Shown: positions 1 to 23,160 of the stretch, in pieces
How positions within the stretch are numbered: position 1 is the first letter of the stretch
Layout of the letters: each line of letters opens with the position of its first letter
NCBI RefSeq assembly: GCF_028389875.1
Contig: NC_084666.1
Location: 63,868,422 to 63,932,421 of the forward strand
Length of the DNA stretch: 64,000 nt
Direction of reading: 5' to 3'
Origin: Rhea pennata
Lineage: Eukaryota > Chordata > Aves > Rheiformes > Rheidae
Position numbers and translations under genes: made by a program
Notes under the pieces: model-generated
Told to the model about the DNA's origin: nothing
The model's input: the letters and a program-made list of their open reading frames with translations, nothing else
Database searches by the model: none

Positions 1-1389
1 ATTTTAAGAAATAGCATCAAGATAAGGAACTATTAAATGCATCAATAAAACTAGCAGAACTTTGGTTCATGGTTTCTTCATTCAAAAATACTAATTAGAA
101 TCAATATTGTTAAATATATTGACTTCAAAACATCAGTCAAAAGTTAATTCCCCTTTAGCTCACTGACACTAAGGCCTGGCAGAAGAAACACTTAAATGCA
201 TTTATTCATCTTCTTTTCTGTCTTGCAAAGTTACTTCTTTATTTGACTGCTTCCAGATAAGATAAAATAAATTAATAGAGATAAATAATATTCCTAACTT
301 CCTAAAGCCTCTGTACTGTTTATTATCATGAAAGGTTCATTCCGTTTAAATTATAATGGGTGAACAGCAGATATACAATGTAATCTGACAGGTTAAACTA
401 TATATAGATTTGACATTAACATTTGCATAAAATATTAGCATCACAAAGATTTACTTGAAGTGAAACTCAATAGTACCTAGAAAAGTTGCATATACAGTAC
501 ACAAAAAGTAAGTTGGGTTTAATAGTTCATTAAGAAGGTTGGGTTTAATAGTTCATTAAGAAGAGCACCCTGTGAAGACTTACAACATGATTTAAAATAT
601 ATATATATATTTTTGGTGCTAGTGTATCTTTTTTCTTTTGATGGCAAAGCTACAGTTTGAACCATCTGTGTGTTGTTGTATCTTTTAGTAGCATTCCTCC
701 AACTAGATAAGATTTGCCTTGCTTAGTTTGTAAGCTCACTGAAATGTAGTTCCTCTGCTAGTCTTTTTAGTTGTAGAAATGTGTCAGTAATATTAGTCTA
801 GACAGTTTCTATTATCCCTGATTTTTTTGGGTATGATTAATTCTTGTTCTTTTGAGAGCTTTCAGTGTTTCTTTGATACCAAGTTTTGTAAACATCTGTT
901 ACTCAAATGTATTATAATCACATTTGTGCAGAAGTTCTGCTACAGAAACAGTAAGTCTATTAAGCACTATTTGGAATACATCTAAAGCATGTAGTCTTTG
1001 TCATCTTATTCATAGATTACCTATGGGGAATCCTCCTTTCAGGATGCTTTGGACACCATTTTTTTTTCCTGAGGTAAAGCATGAAACGTAATTTCATGGA
1101 ACAGTAATATAATGTATTTTTTGATTTTTATTTATTGCCGATTTTGATGTCACTTTCTGATATTGTAGCAAGGCAGAATGATGCTCTTCATCCAGCTGTT
1201 TCTATATTCTTTTTGTCTACCGTGTAAGTATTATGAACAAGTTTCAGAAAGATCAGCTCAGGATAATCTGCATCCGTATAGAGTGCGCAGTTTGAAAAGA
1301 GATTATCCTGCAGATTCATGTACAGTGTGGAAAGTCAGCACTGGATCCACTCAGCTTTACAGTAGCAGAGAGTACGTGTGTTAGCATTC
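1..1389. other. AT-rich non-coding stretch, no gene recognised
   Basis: This AT-rich stretch has no convincing coding exon on either strand. In human the gene beyond the 5' side of ETNPPL is COL25A1, in the same transcriptional direction, so this end could hold intergenic DNA or part of a COL25A1 3' UTR. That is inference from synteny only: I see no Gly-X-Y coding exon here. The one clear local structure is a 26-bp tandem duplication at 512-563, listed separately. Confidence 0.5.
512..563. repeat. Perfect 26-bp tandem duplication
   Basis: The 26-bp unit at 512-537 is repeated exactly at 538-563, with no base between the copies. The unit starts gttgggttta and ends cattaagaag. Exact identity suggests a recent local slippage or duplication event. 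It lies in non-coding AT-rich DNA. Confidence 0.9.
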
Positions 1390-1524
1390 GGTTAGGCCAG
1401 CGGAAGAGCTGACGCAGCCCTTCGGTGCTGGCGGAGGGCAGCGGGTGCTGCCCCAGGCCGAGCGCCAGGGCAGGAGACCAGGTTTGAGTGCTGGGTCCCA
1501 CCAGGACCGTTCCGCTGACGGGGC

Positions 1525-1625
1525 TCAGCTGTGCAAGGCTTTCCGCTTGCCTTGGCCTCGTTCCCCCGGCAATAAAATGGGGAAAGTGATACCTCTGTCC
1601 CTGGGAAAGCACTTTGAGACCCGCG
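1525..1625 (+). repeat. MIR-like SINE fragment inside a GC-rich block
   Basis: The segment carries the order typical of the MIR core and 3' part: a 'cagctgtgcaaggct' stretch, then 'aataaaatggggaaagtgat' (compare 'tgtaaaatggggataat' in MIR), then 'aaagcactttgaga' (compare 'aaagcgctttgaga'). The copy is unusually GC- and CpG-rich and is embedded in a GC-rich block from about 1390 to 1640. I judged this by pattern memory, without an alignment. An unrelated GC-rich sequence remains possible. Confidence 0.45.
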
Positions 1626-1679
1626 CGGGAAGCGAGTGAGGTGTCAGTCACAAGGGGAGCACTGTCACCTTCAGTAGTA

Positions 1680-4060
1680 GTGCTCTGCCTAAATCAGTAC
1701 TACTACTTCAGTGAGTAAAATCTGCAAAAATACTCCCAGTCTCCTGAATGTGCTTAAGATGTTACAAGACATGCAGAACTGACCTTTTCTTTTAAGCTTC
1801 CTTACCTCTGCTACTTGACTGTCTTAAATTACCATTTAAAATCTTGATATATTACCTAATGAGAGACCTTAATTTTCACACTAAAAAAAGTGTCACACAA
1901 AAGCACTGATGTCTGCAAAGACAGAGATCAAAAAGTCTAATTTTAGACATTGAAAATAGTGATTCAATTTCAGTGACCAGAACTAAGACATCTGATTTGT
2001 TTTCTTTCCACAGCTTGCTATTAAGAATCTGAATGTTGCTGTAACTTGCAAATGAAGATTTTCTCATACCCTGTTTAAATATTTTACAAGGTGGCTGGAT
2101 TCATTAAATGATGTCATTAAAAAGTGCCTGCCACCATCATGTCTGTGCCAGAATCTGGAAAAGATATTTCACAAAAAAGTGGAATTTGTATTGTATTTTA
2201 TAAAAAGGATTTGGAGTGTTGTTTTTGTTTCATTCTGCTTTTTTAATGCATCCAGTTATCAATGCTGCTTTGAAATTGATTTTCTTTGGAAAACAGGGGG
2301 CCTTAACTTAACCTGGGACCGTTAGTGTTTTACTTGTTTCTATTTAAAAAAGAAATTGTATAAATTTCCCAGATACCATTGGTACTTGCACACTTTTCTG
2401 AAGTATTACGAAGAGTTGGGTTGGTGGAAGAATGTTTTACATATTGTTAACATATATGTGGATATTCTTATATTATTGTACATGTTCGGGAAAATATCAC
2501 ACAACTTTTAAAATGTTACTAAGATGTATGTATCTGACTTTTTCCTTTGGAAAATATTATATATTTTTATTTGTATTTTTTACTTTTTTAAGTTCATCTA
2601 TATGTGCGATTATTTTTGTATTACAAATGGCAGTAGAGGAGACAAAAATACAAAGAAAAGTAAATTGGCAAGAATTACACTGTTTGGGGGAAAAAACACA
2701 TGGGTCAGTCAATCCTCGAAATACTTTGAGTGTCTTAGTGCTACAAATATGGCACACGACTTCTTTTGCCTATTAGTGTAAACAATTGCAGAGTTTAAGT
2801 TACCCATTTTAATTTGTTATTAATTACCACTTTGTTGTGGCCTCTGGTCCTGACTTTAATTGAACCTGATCAAACAGCATGCTTTTTGTTTTTATTATTA
2901 AAATTTCTCCTTGGTTTTCGGTTGAATATTGTTTTGTTTTCTTTGAGTTTTGTACTTCAGTTTTTGTTTCTTGCTTGTGAGAAGTTGATCTTCGGAATTA
3001 TTTTTACACTATTTATGATTTATTTTCATAATGTAAAAATGTGTGTAATTATTAAAATATTAATCCAACTATTGATGCTGATTTGCATAGTTATAAAATT
3101 TTCAGTGCTGGTGCAAAAAAATGTTTTAGTCTGTCTGGACTGGGAAAACTACGTGTTGTGTTGTGCTGATTTGCAGATCATGTCAGTTGGTATCCACATT
3201 GGCACTTCTCAGTTACAAGGAGTCATAAAACAAAATCAGGGCACTTGCAGCATGTTCCCTTTTCCTAGAGTTCACAATAAAAAAAAAAAAAAAAAAAAAG
3301 CTCACTCTTCCTTTCTTAATATGCCTCTTCCCTTCAAAGTCAAGTCTGTTCTGTCACCTTTTCTAAACATACAGCACAAATTACAGAGGTCCATAAAAGC
3401 TAAGAAGGAAAAAGTAGAAGCATTTGTGTAGCGCTTAGAGCCTCCCCTCACCCTGGAAAACCTGCGTGGATCTATATATCGAACACAAGTCAAAACTGTT
3501 ACTAAGGCAAGTCCACAGGCATCCTAGGGTACAAAGACCTAAAGTTTAAAAGCACCAATCTACCATTTCTATAATACTAAAGCAGAAAAGTAAACTATGT
3601 GAGAAATACAGATGCATGCAGGTACAATATTATGAACAACAGTGTAAACTAGAGAACATAAAGGTGTGTTACTGCAACTCTGTTTTGTTTAAAAACAAAA
3701 TATGGAGTGTAATAATTACTGCAAAATGTAATATTTTTAAACACCCTACTCTAAGCAGACGCATTTTTGCAGGAGTCATCTTGAGCAAAGAACATTTTTG
3801 GGGAAATCAAAATATTAGGCAACAGTGGTAATCTAGTCAAAGATTTAGTTAAATGTTTGGGTTTTCTAAATCTCAAGATATTTCAGCCAAACAAAAATCT
3901 CCTAATTTTTCTCCCCTCTTTCGCTTCAAAATACCATGTATTCACAGGCTAAAAGAGTCAGTGAGCATGATGGAGTTCTGAAGTCTACTCTTTTAACTCC
4001 TGGTAGTCGCTGTTAGGGCATGCTGATCTAGTCATGTTTTAGACTGTAGGAGGAGTTTAA
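1680..4060. other. AT-rich non-coding stretch with poly(A) tract
   Basis: No gene is recognised here. The interval is strongly T-rich around 2430-3130, which produces a long hydrophobic open frame by composition alone. An uninterrupted run of about 20 A follows 'ttcacaat' near 3278-3299. No target-site duplication or retrocopied coding sequence was seen next to it. Confidence 0.5.
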
Positions 4061-4063
4061 AAA

Positions 4064-4165
4064 TATCTTTGTTCCAATTTGCAGATGAGGTACTTACTTA
4101 CTTATTTACTTACTTACTTACAGCACAGAGCTTATATACCTTGCCCAGTGTCACAGAGGAAAAAA
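4064..4165 (-). repeat. MIR-like SINE (antisense) interrupted by a (TTAC)n microsatellite
   Basis: Read on the + strand, the left part 'ttccaatttgcagatgagg' and the right part 'cacagagcttatataccttg', 'cccagtgtcacaga' match the reverse complement of the MIR core ('ttttacagatgagg ... ggcacagag ... taacttgcccaaggtcacac'). Between them sits a tacttactta-type microsatellite at about 4089-4121. The simplest reading is that a tetranucleotide array expanded inside an old MIR copy. No alignment was run. Confidence 0.6.
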
Positions 4166-5157
4166 AGTCCTGCAAAGCTGAGAAGAGGGCGTTGCGCTGC
4201 TGCCTGTCCTGGCAGCTGCAGGCCACAAGAGCTGAGCTGTGCACACAAGGTAGCAGCAACAAAATAAAAGCATGTACTCACTGCTGCTGCTGTAACTCTT
4301 GGCCTCTTCTCTTCCAGCTTCCCTAGTTCTCCTTGCACACAGGGAGGAAAAGGTGTAGACACTGCTGCAGCTGTACTGTCAAGAAACAAGCAAACAAAAA
4401 AATGTTTTATGGGATGTTTTTTATAAGCACAACCTGTCACTTTTTTGTTGTTGTTGTTGTTGTTTTTGTGTGTGGGGTTTGTTTTTTTTTTTGTTTGTTT
4501 TTTTTTTTTTCTGTAGCTGGCTAAAGCAGGCTGAATGGGAGCTATACTAGTAACTCTTCCTGAGGCTACACCTCACCTTAATTAATTAGACAAACCCATG
4601 AATCTGCAATTCCTAACACCCAAAGGAATTATTGCTACCTGAAAGACTACATGCAAGAAGTGACTTTTTTTTGCTTTGATGAGCTGCATCTTTTCAGGTG
4701 TCCTACCACACTGATATTTACACTGGCTTGACTTTCCTCAGGAGGTCCTCGTTACCAGCTATCATCTCTGTCATACTTTGGTGAGATAGCCCGAAGCACA
4801 CATAGGGATGCACGTGAAATACCCATGACTTTCTACTCCCTCCCTGTAAATATTCAATTAAAATAATAATAATTAAAAGCTCCATTAAAGGCGGGGGAGG
4901 GGGGGAGGTCACCACACAGCTCCAGCTCTTAGCTTTGCAAGTCTGATGCCCTCCGCTAGTCCCTACCCATTTATAACAAGGATTGTACAGAAGTCAGAAG
5001 AATACAACAGTATTTATGTACTCCTCTCATACAGCTTCATCTAGTGGGTCAATTAATTATAAAAACCACACACAGCATACAAACAAAAAGAAAACAAACA
5101 AGCTGCTGAGAGGCTATTCATGTTACAGCTGGTAACAACCACAACCACAACCACATC

Positions 5158-5167
5158 CATATATATA

Positions 5168-5223
<56 letters not shown>

Positions 5224-5233
5224 TATATATATT
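5158..5233. repeat. (AT)n microsatellite
   Basis: Alternating AT dinucleotides run for about 75 bp with a short T-rich interruption near 5171-5174. Related 'tatatat' and 'gtatgtat' tracts continue to about 5265 and lead into a long A-run. Confidence 0.9.
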
Positions 5234-5264
5234 TTATCCATATATATAAAATGTATGTATGTAT

Positions 5265-5297
<33 letters not shown>

Positions 5298-5665
5298 CCA
5301 AAGGATTTAAGTCATGTTCCTACAAGCACCACTTCTCTTCTCTGTCTGTCTTTGTACTAAGTTGGCCCCATTTTGTTGACAGGCTTCTGTTGCTTTCCAG
5401 GCTGGAGTGCTAAACCACACTCTCCTCTCCCTTCTGGCTGCAGTAAGAAAATAATAGACTGGTTTTACATGGGCACAGTCTAAAACTTGGAGCTCTGTAT
5501 GGAATACAGGCCAGAAAACACACAGCACACAGCCTATTCTGAGCGCTGGCAGCACGCTGTCACTATCGCTGCGCTCAAGGTGCTGCACTTTGTGCTTTGG
5601 CACTTTCGCTTTGTGCTTGCAGTCACAGGTGGTAACAGCTCCTGGCACATCAGCTAAGATCCTAG

Positions 5666-5698
5666 TTTTTTTTTTTTTTTTTTTTTTTTGGGGGGGGG
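5666..5698. repeat. Poly(T) run joined directly to a poly(G) run
   Basis: About 24 T (5666-5689) are followed without a break by 9 G (5690-5698). Similar abutting homopolymers occur elsewhere in the window (29232-29248, 37376-37396, 38933-38958). Exact lengths in such tracts depend on sequencing accuracy. Confidence 0.85.
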
Positions 5699-6229
5699 TT
5701 GTTGTTGGTTTTTAACATGCTTGCTTACAGCAAAACAATGTTCAATAAATAATAGCCTCATTATTTTTGTATTTGCAGACTACAGCTTGACTGCATTTTT
5801 TTTTTTCCAGATGCCCATGCCTAAACTGAGTAGTCACAGGCTCCTACTGGCACTGCCCCTTGTCTGCTTGCTTCCCCTTGCAACTAAAATGTCCCTGACA
5901 CCTCCCCCCCTCCCCCCCCCCACATACTTGGGCACACTCATCTCTGTGGCATATTAGAATTGTTATGAAGTAATTGAGTCAAGCTGGGGTAAACCTGACC
6001 AAAAAAAAAAAAAAAAAAGAAAAGAAAAAAGAAGAAAAACACAGATTTGGAAACAGAAATGCATATACTATTACCCCTCCCCCCCCGACAAATCTCACTA
6101 TAACAACAATTATTCTGTGGCAAAAGAGAGACGCCTATATAATAAATTTGCCATTTAAAAAGCTGGAAATGGGAAATACAAACACTGTAGCACAATATCA
6201 GCACTAAAATGATTGATTCCCTTCAAAAA

Positions 6230-6585
6230 TCACTCAGGCCCCAGCACGGGCGCAAAGCGCCCTGGAAGGCAGTGCTGCCGGGCAGCTCATTCATTAGCCG
6301 CCCCCTGCCGCCCCGGCAGCCCATTCGGCCCAGTTAATGAGTGCTGCAGCGGCCAGAGTGGCCTCACGCCGGGGCCTGCCTGCACCTGTCTCCGCAGCAC
6401 CTCACAGGCAAGCGCGTCCGCCCAGCGCCGCCGCGGGCCCACCAGAAGCACCAACACGGCGCAGGGAGCCAAGCCCCGCAGGCCTGGCGCAGGCCGTGCG
6501 CCGGCCCCAGCGCTGAAAATCCAGGAGGAGCGGCTTGAAGCTGCTCGCTTTGCCCGCAAAGGAGCAGGTGGGTGCGGGATGTCGC
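6230..6585. promoter_or_regulatory. GC- and CpG-rich block about 2.3 kb upstream of ETNPPL
   Basis: This block is far richer in G+C and CpG than the AT-rich DNA on either side. It holds many CG dinucleotides (for example around 6241-6260, 6411-6440 and 6470-6505) and ends near a splice-donor-like 'gagcaggtgggt'. It has no recognised coding sequence. It could be a CpG island, an enhancer, or a first exon of an alternative ETNPPL or non-coding transcript. Function is inferred from composition and position only. Confidence 0.35.
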
Positions 6586-6639
6586 TTTTTTTACCTTGCT
6601 GTACTGAAAGATCTTCAGAGCATTTTCCATCAACCAGGG

Positions 6640-8565
6640 TTTGCTTCTCAGGGTGCAATGGCAATACATTATTTTCCAGAGGTACACTAATGCCTTAACC
6701 ATTAAGTAAGGAGAGAAAGGCACCGTACTTGAATACTTTTTGAATTGCTCTTAGAAACACATAGGGAGCCAGACTGCTAGTTGCTGGTACCCTACTAGGG
6801 CCAAGCACTCAAACAAGGGAAAAGAAAGAAAAGCAATTAACTAACTGCTCAAAAAGCAGAGTAGAATGGAGAAAAGAGCATGCTTAATTTAAAAACAACA
6901 AAAAATGCTCTATTTTAATAATTCTCTGTATTCTGAGAACTAGCTGCTAGTACTTACTCCGTGGGCATATGGGAGAAGAGGGTAAGAGCTGACAAAACCA
7001 AGCCAAAAAAAAAAAAAAAAAAAAAAAGGTGCTGGAAAGCCTGTGTTTCAGGCAACTATAATCTCCTACAGTCTTTTCTCAGCTCTCGGGGGGAATGTCA
7101 TCTGCTCTACACACTAATGCAGCAAGCTTTTCTTGCTGATTACATCAACAGAGCGTGCACAAATCATGAGTCAGAAGGGAGGGGTGTCCTCGCCGTTGTT
7201 AGCATCTTTCCACGGCAAAGAGGGACAGAGAAGGTTTTGCTAAATCCTGGAACAGGAAACCCTGATGTAAGCAGGGCCGGCTACAGGTACAGCTCTGCGC
7301 TGCCTGGCGAAAGCACTGCAGCTTACACGTCTTTTACATCAGCCTGTGGCCTTGGTTGCTGAGGGAGCAAGCCAGCCTGCCGGCGGGACAGTGTAAGCTG
7401 CGGGAGTCTTTCAGCACCGCTCTTCCAAGGGTCCCTGGGCGCGGGAGGCGGCCGTGCTCCCCTCCAACAGAGGGCAGACCTGCACGGAGCGGGAGAAAAA
7501 TCGTTTGTCCTTAAATGCCTCCACATTCATTCACACGCTTGCAGGCAGTGATTTACCAGGAACTCTAGTTTTCTCCTTACAGTACTTTTCCAAAGGGCTG
7601 CAGTTAGATCCAGTACATAATGTATATGACTCCAACTGCATCTACCGTTACCCATCCTTCTCCAGCTATCAGAAAATCAGGCAAAAGGGAAAAGCGTTGT
7701 TGACAGATTTCCTGGCAGGCTCTAGACTGAGGCTCGGTTGCCCTTGCGGCTCAGGGACGAGCCTCCAGAGGGACGAGCGGGTGCACGCGTGGCACAGGGA
7801 AGGGGAGGACGGAGGCGCTCCACCACCTGTTTCACCTGACGTTTCGAAATGAGATGCGTACCAAAGCGAAAATCAGCCATTCTTCCTGAAGAAGTTGTGC
7901 CCTCCTTTTCTCATGATCTTTGATGTCTACCACCGCGGTTACCAAGTGTAACCATTACAAAACACCACACTGAGGCAAATGGGGCCAACTCTACCTCGGT
8001 ACTTTAACTGGAAAGACATCCTCGGACTAGGCTACAGTAGAACCTCCTAGGCTACACCATAAAGGCTGTACCAGCACATGACAGCAGTGGAGCTCTTACT
8101 TCAAAGGCTGCAGCCTTATTCTACTTACATGTACAAAAATAAAGCAAAAGAAAGCTCTTACTAATTTGCTGTGCCTTACGAGAAATAAGGACATCATTGA
8201 CCTTGATGGATATCTACAAGTACATAGCTCACCCTATACTTATGAACAGACTCTGGGAGGTAAGTAGCTGAACTGTGAAGGTTCTTCAACTGCAACCCTA
8301 TTTTTGATTAAATTAACCATTTGGCATCCCCTAAGATGATATCTGTAGCAGAAGTGATTTGAAAATGAGAATGAATGATGAAATGAGAGCAATAGCAGGC
8401 ACAGAGCAGCAGCCTATTTGATGTGCACGGCTACTTTGCTGTCCTAACGTTCCCGACACAGTAAGAAATCATGAGTAGAACTCAGCAAGTTGTTCTTTGC
8501 TCTGCAACTTTATGCTCTTTTGCTGTTACACAGTTACTGCTAGAAAATCCTAACCACAAAACTGA
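6640..8565. other. ETNPPL upstream non-coding region
   Basis: No gene is recognised. There is an A-run near 7004-7027 and moderately GC-rich patches at about 7390-7500 and 7700-7850. The latter patches hold several CpG sites and may belong to the ETNPPL regulatory region. I could not identify specific factor sites with any certainty. Confidence 0.45.
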
Positions 8566-8669
8566 GGAGCACAGCCTGCAGCTGGGCAGAGTGACTGCAG
8601 CCGTGCGCGCACCCGCGCTTATCAGCAACCCCTTATGCCCTGCATGAACCCCAAGTGCAGCAGAGGCGG

Positions 8670-8720
8670 CAGGAGGGAGGGAAGGAGGGAAAGAGGGAGG
8701 GAGGGAGGGAAAGAGGAGGA
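8670..8720 (+). repeat. Polypurine (GGGA)n tract just upstream of the ETNPPL promoter
   Basis: A run of about 50 purines built from ggga, gggaa and ggaa units ends about 65 bp before the ETNPPL start codon. It has near-mirror symmetry, a property linked with triplex (H-DNA) formation. It sits immediately upstream of the TATA-like element and could influence promoter structure. Confidence 0.85.
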
Positions 8721-8733
8721 GTTTGGGCGCAAG

Positions 8734-8742
8734 CATAAAAAA
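8734..8742 (+). promoter_or_regulatory. ETNPPL: TATA-like element of ETNPPL
   Basis: The sequence 'cataaaaaag' lies 46-54 bp before the ETNPPL ATG at 8788. Initiation 25-30 bp downstream would give a 5' UTR of only about 20-25 nt. That geometry fits a TATA-type promoter, but no start site can be proven from sequence alone, and an upstream non-coding exon is not excluded. Confidence 0.4.
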
Positions 8743-8787
8743 GCAGCTGGGTAGCGCAGCACAGCCAGAAGCGGACGGGACAGCAGG

Positions 8788-21707
<12,920 letters not shown>

Positions 21708-23160
21708 AGAGGAGAAGTTTCCTTCTTCGGTAAAATTTGTTTCCTGCTTGCTGTTGAGATGATGAGTGCAACAGTCCAAGTCCTACAATCTGTAGGAAGC
21801 CTAGTCCTACCTTTCATAAGCCTGTTAAATTCTTATTAACTTCGTTAGGTGTTTAAAGTACATTTGCAGACATAAGAAAATTTCACCAAGAGGCCTGAAA
21901 TCTAGATGTAACAGAATGGACATGTGATACCTAATTTCAGTTCCTTGATGCTGATTGAAGGTTTGACATAGGCACAAAAAAAACTTAGTAAAAATCTGTG
22001 GATTTACTCATGTTACACAAAATCTGAACCATCGCTTAACTGCCATGCAAGCACCTCTTAACCTATTATGCTTAACATGGTGTTTTAGAATATTTTAAAT
22101 TCCAATATGTAATATTGAGATGTTAATTATTTCCCATGTTTTAATGGCTGAATTCACAAAACAATGCTTGAGAGAGAAGTCATTATTATCTTCCAGTGTG
22201 GCTTAGGTCCTATGGACCGTATTCCCAGCCAATGCAAATTGATGTAGCTTTGTTAATGTCAATGATGCTCTACCAAGAGTCTACAACCGTGTATGTGGAG
22301 ACACAACGTTAATACAAGGCACCTTCACTTCGTGTTCAAAGCAAATGAAGAATTTAGATCATAATTTTCTATGGATAAAGCAACTTTTATAGATGATTAT
22401 TTATATAAAGTAATATTTTATGAATCTTTTTGAAAGTTTATATATTGAACCCTCTCAGTTCACAAAATATTCAAGCAGAGTATATGTAATTTCAGATACA
22501 CTGATGGAATTTAACCTGCAGGTCTCTTGAAAATGAGGTTCTCAGGGACAGCCTGGCTCACATTCCCATGGCTTTTAGATGTTTTGAAAGTCAAAGAAAC
22601 TAGTGCCTCATCCTATTTTAATAGTGCTGCTATTTTTGTCATTGGAGATGAAGTCACCTATGAGTCGCACAGGATCCTGATACATAATTGGCTATGCTAA
22701 TTTGATAGACTACTAAAAATGAAAGGATCACCAGAGAGAATTGGCGTGCCACCACTTTGCAGTCACTGCCTATCTGTGCTACCTTCAACTTCCTGGCTGC
22801 CTTGTTAGGGCTAAATTTCAATGAGAACACTTAAGCCTTGCTTTTCTTTTTTAACATGCACAACCCTACTCTATGAAACACACTGAGGGTTTTACAAACG
22901 GTTTGTACTTCAGGGAAAAGACAAAAATGTATCTCCCATTTTTTCATATCCCAAGTTCTGCTCTTTTGTAATTGCTGCTATGGACTCTACTGATATGACT
23001 GAAAATTGAGCACCTTACCTAGCTTCCTATTTTCCGCCATGTGCTATATTAATATTGATGTTACCTGTGTAACTTCTTCCATCATCATCAAGCTGGCTTA
23101 TTTTCTATTTCATGATTCTTTAATAATTCCCTCAAATAAATCTCTTACTTGTAATTATGA
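21708..23160 (+). other. ETNPPL: ETNPPL 3' UTR and candidate poly(A) signals
   Basis: After the TGA at 21705-21707 no AATAAA appears for about 1.4 kb. A variant TATAAA occurs at 22404-22409 and a canonical AATAAA at 23135-23140, followed by T-rich sequence. Either could end the transcript. Which one is used cannot be decided here. The remaining AT-rich sequence shows no other gene. Confidence 0.35.

Larger units (their letters stand above)
4170..6225. other. Non-coding stretch rich in homopolymers and an (AT)n array
   Basis: No gene is recognised. It contains T/TTG-rich tracts at about 4441-4511, an (AT)n array at about 5158-5233, a run of about 27 A at 5270-5296, and a T-run joined directly to a G-run at 5666-5698. 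A C-rich run near 5903-5922 and an A-run at about 6001-6018 follow. The short open frames here are composition artefacts. Confidence 0.55.

Noticed and set aside
1-1389. COL25A1 exons near the left edge
   Set aside because: Synteny makes COL25A1 a possible neighbour, but no Gly-X-Y coding exon or clear splice pair was found.
2814-3431. 205-codon + strand open frame
   Set aside because: Its hydrophobic first half reflects T-rich DNA, and it runs through a 20-base A-run as a Lys repeat. No domain, splice context or family resemblance was seen.
4089-4121. CRISPR-like or regulatory repeat array
   Set aside because: It is a plain TTAC tetranucleotide microsatellite with no spacers.
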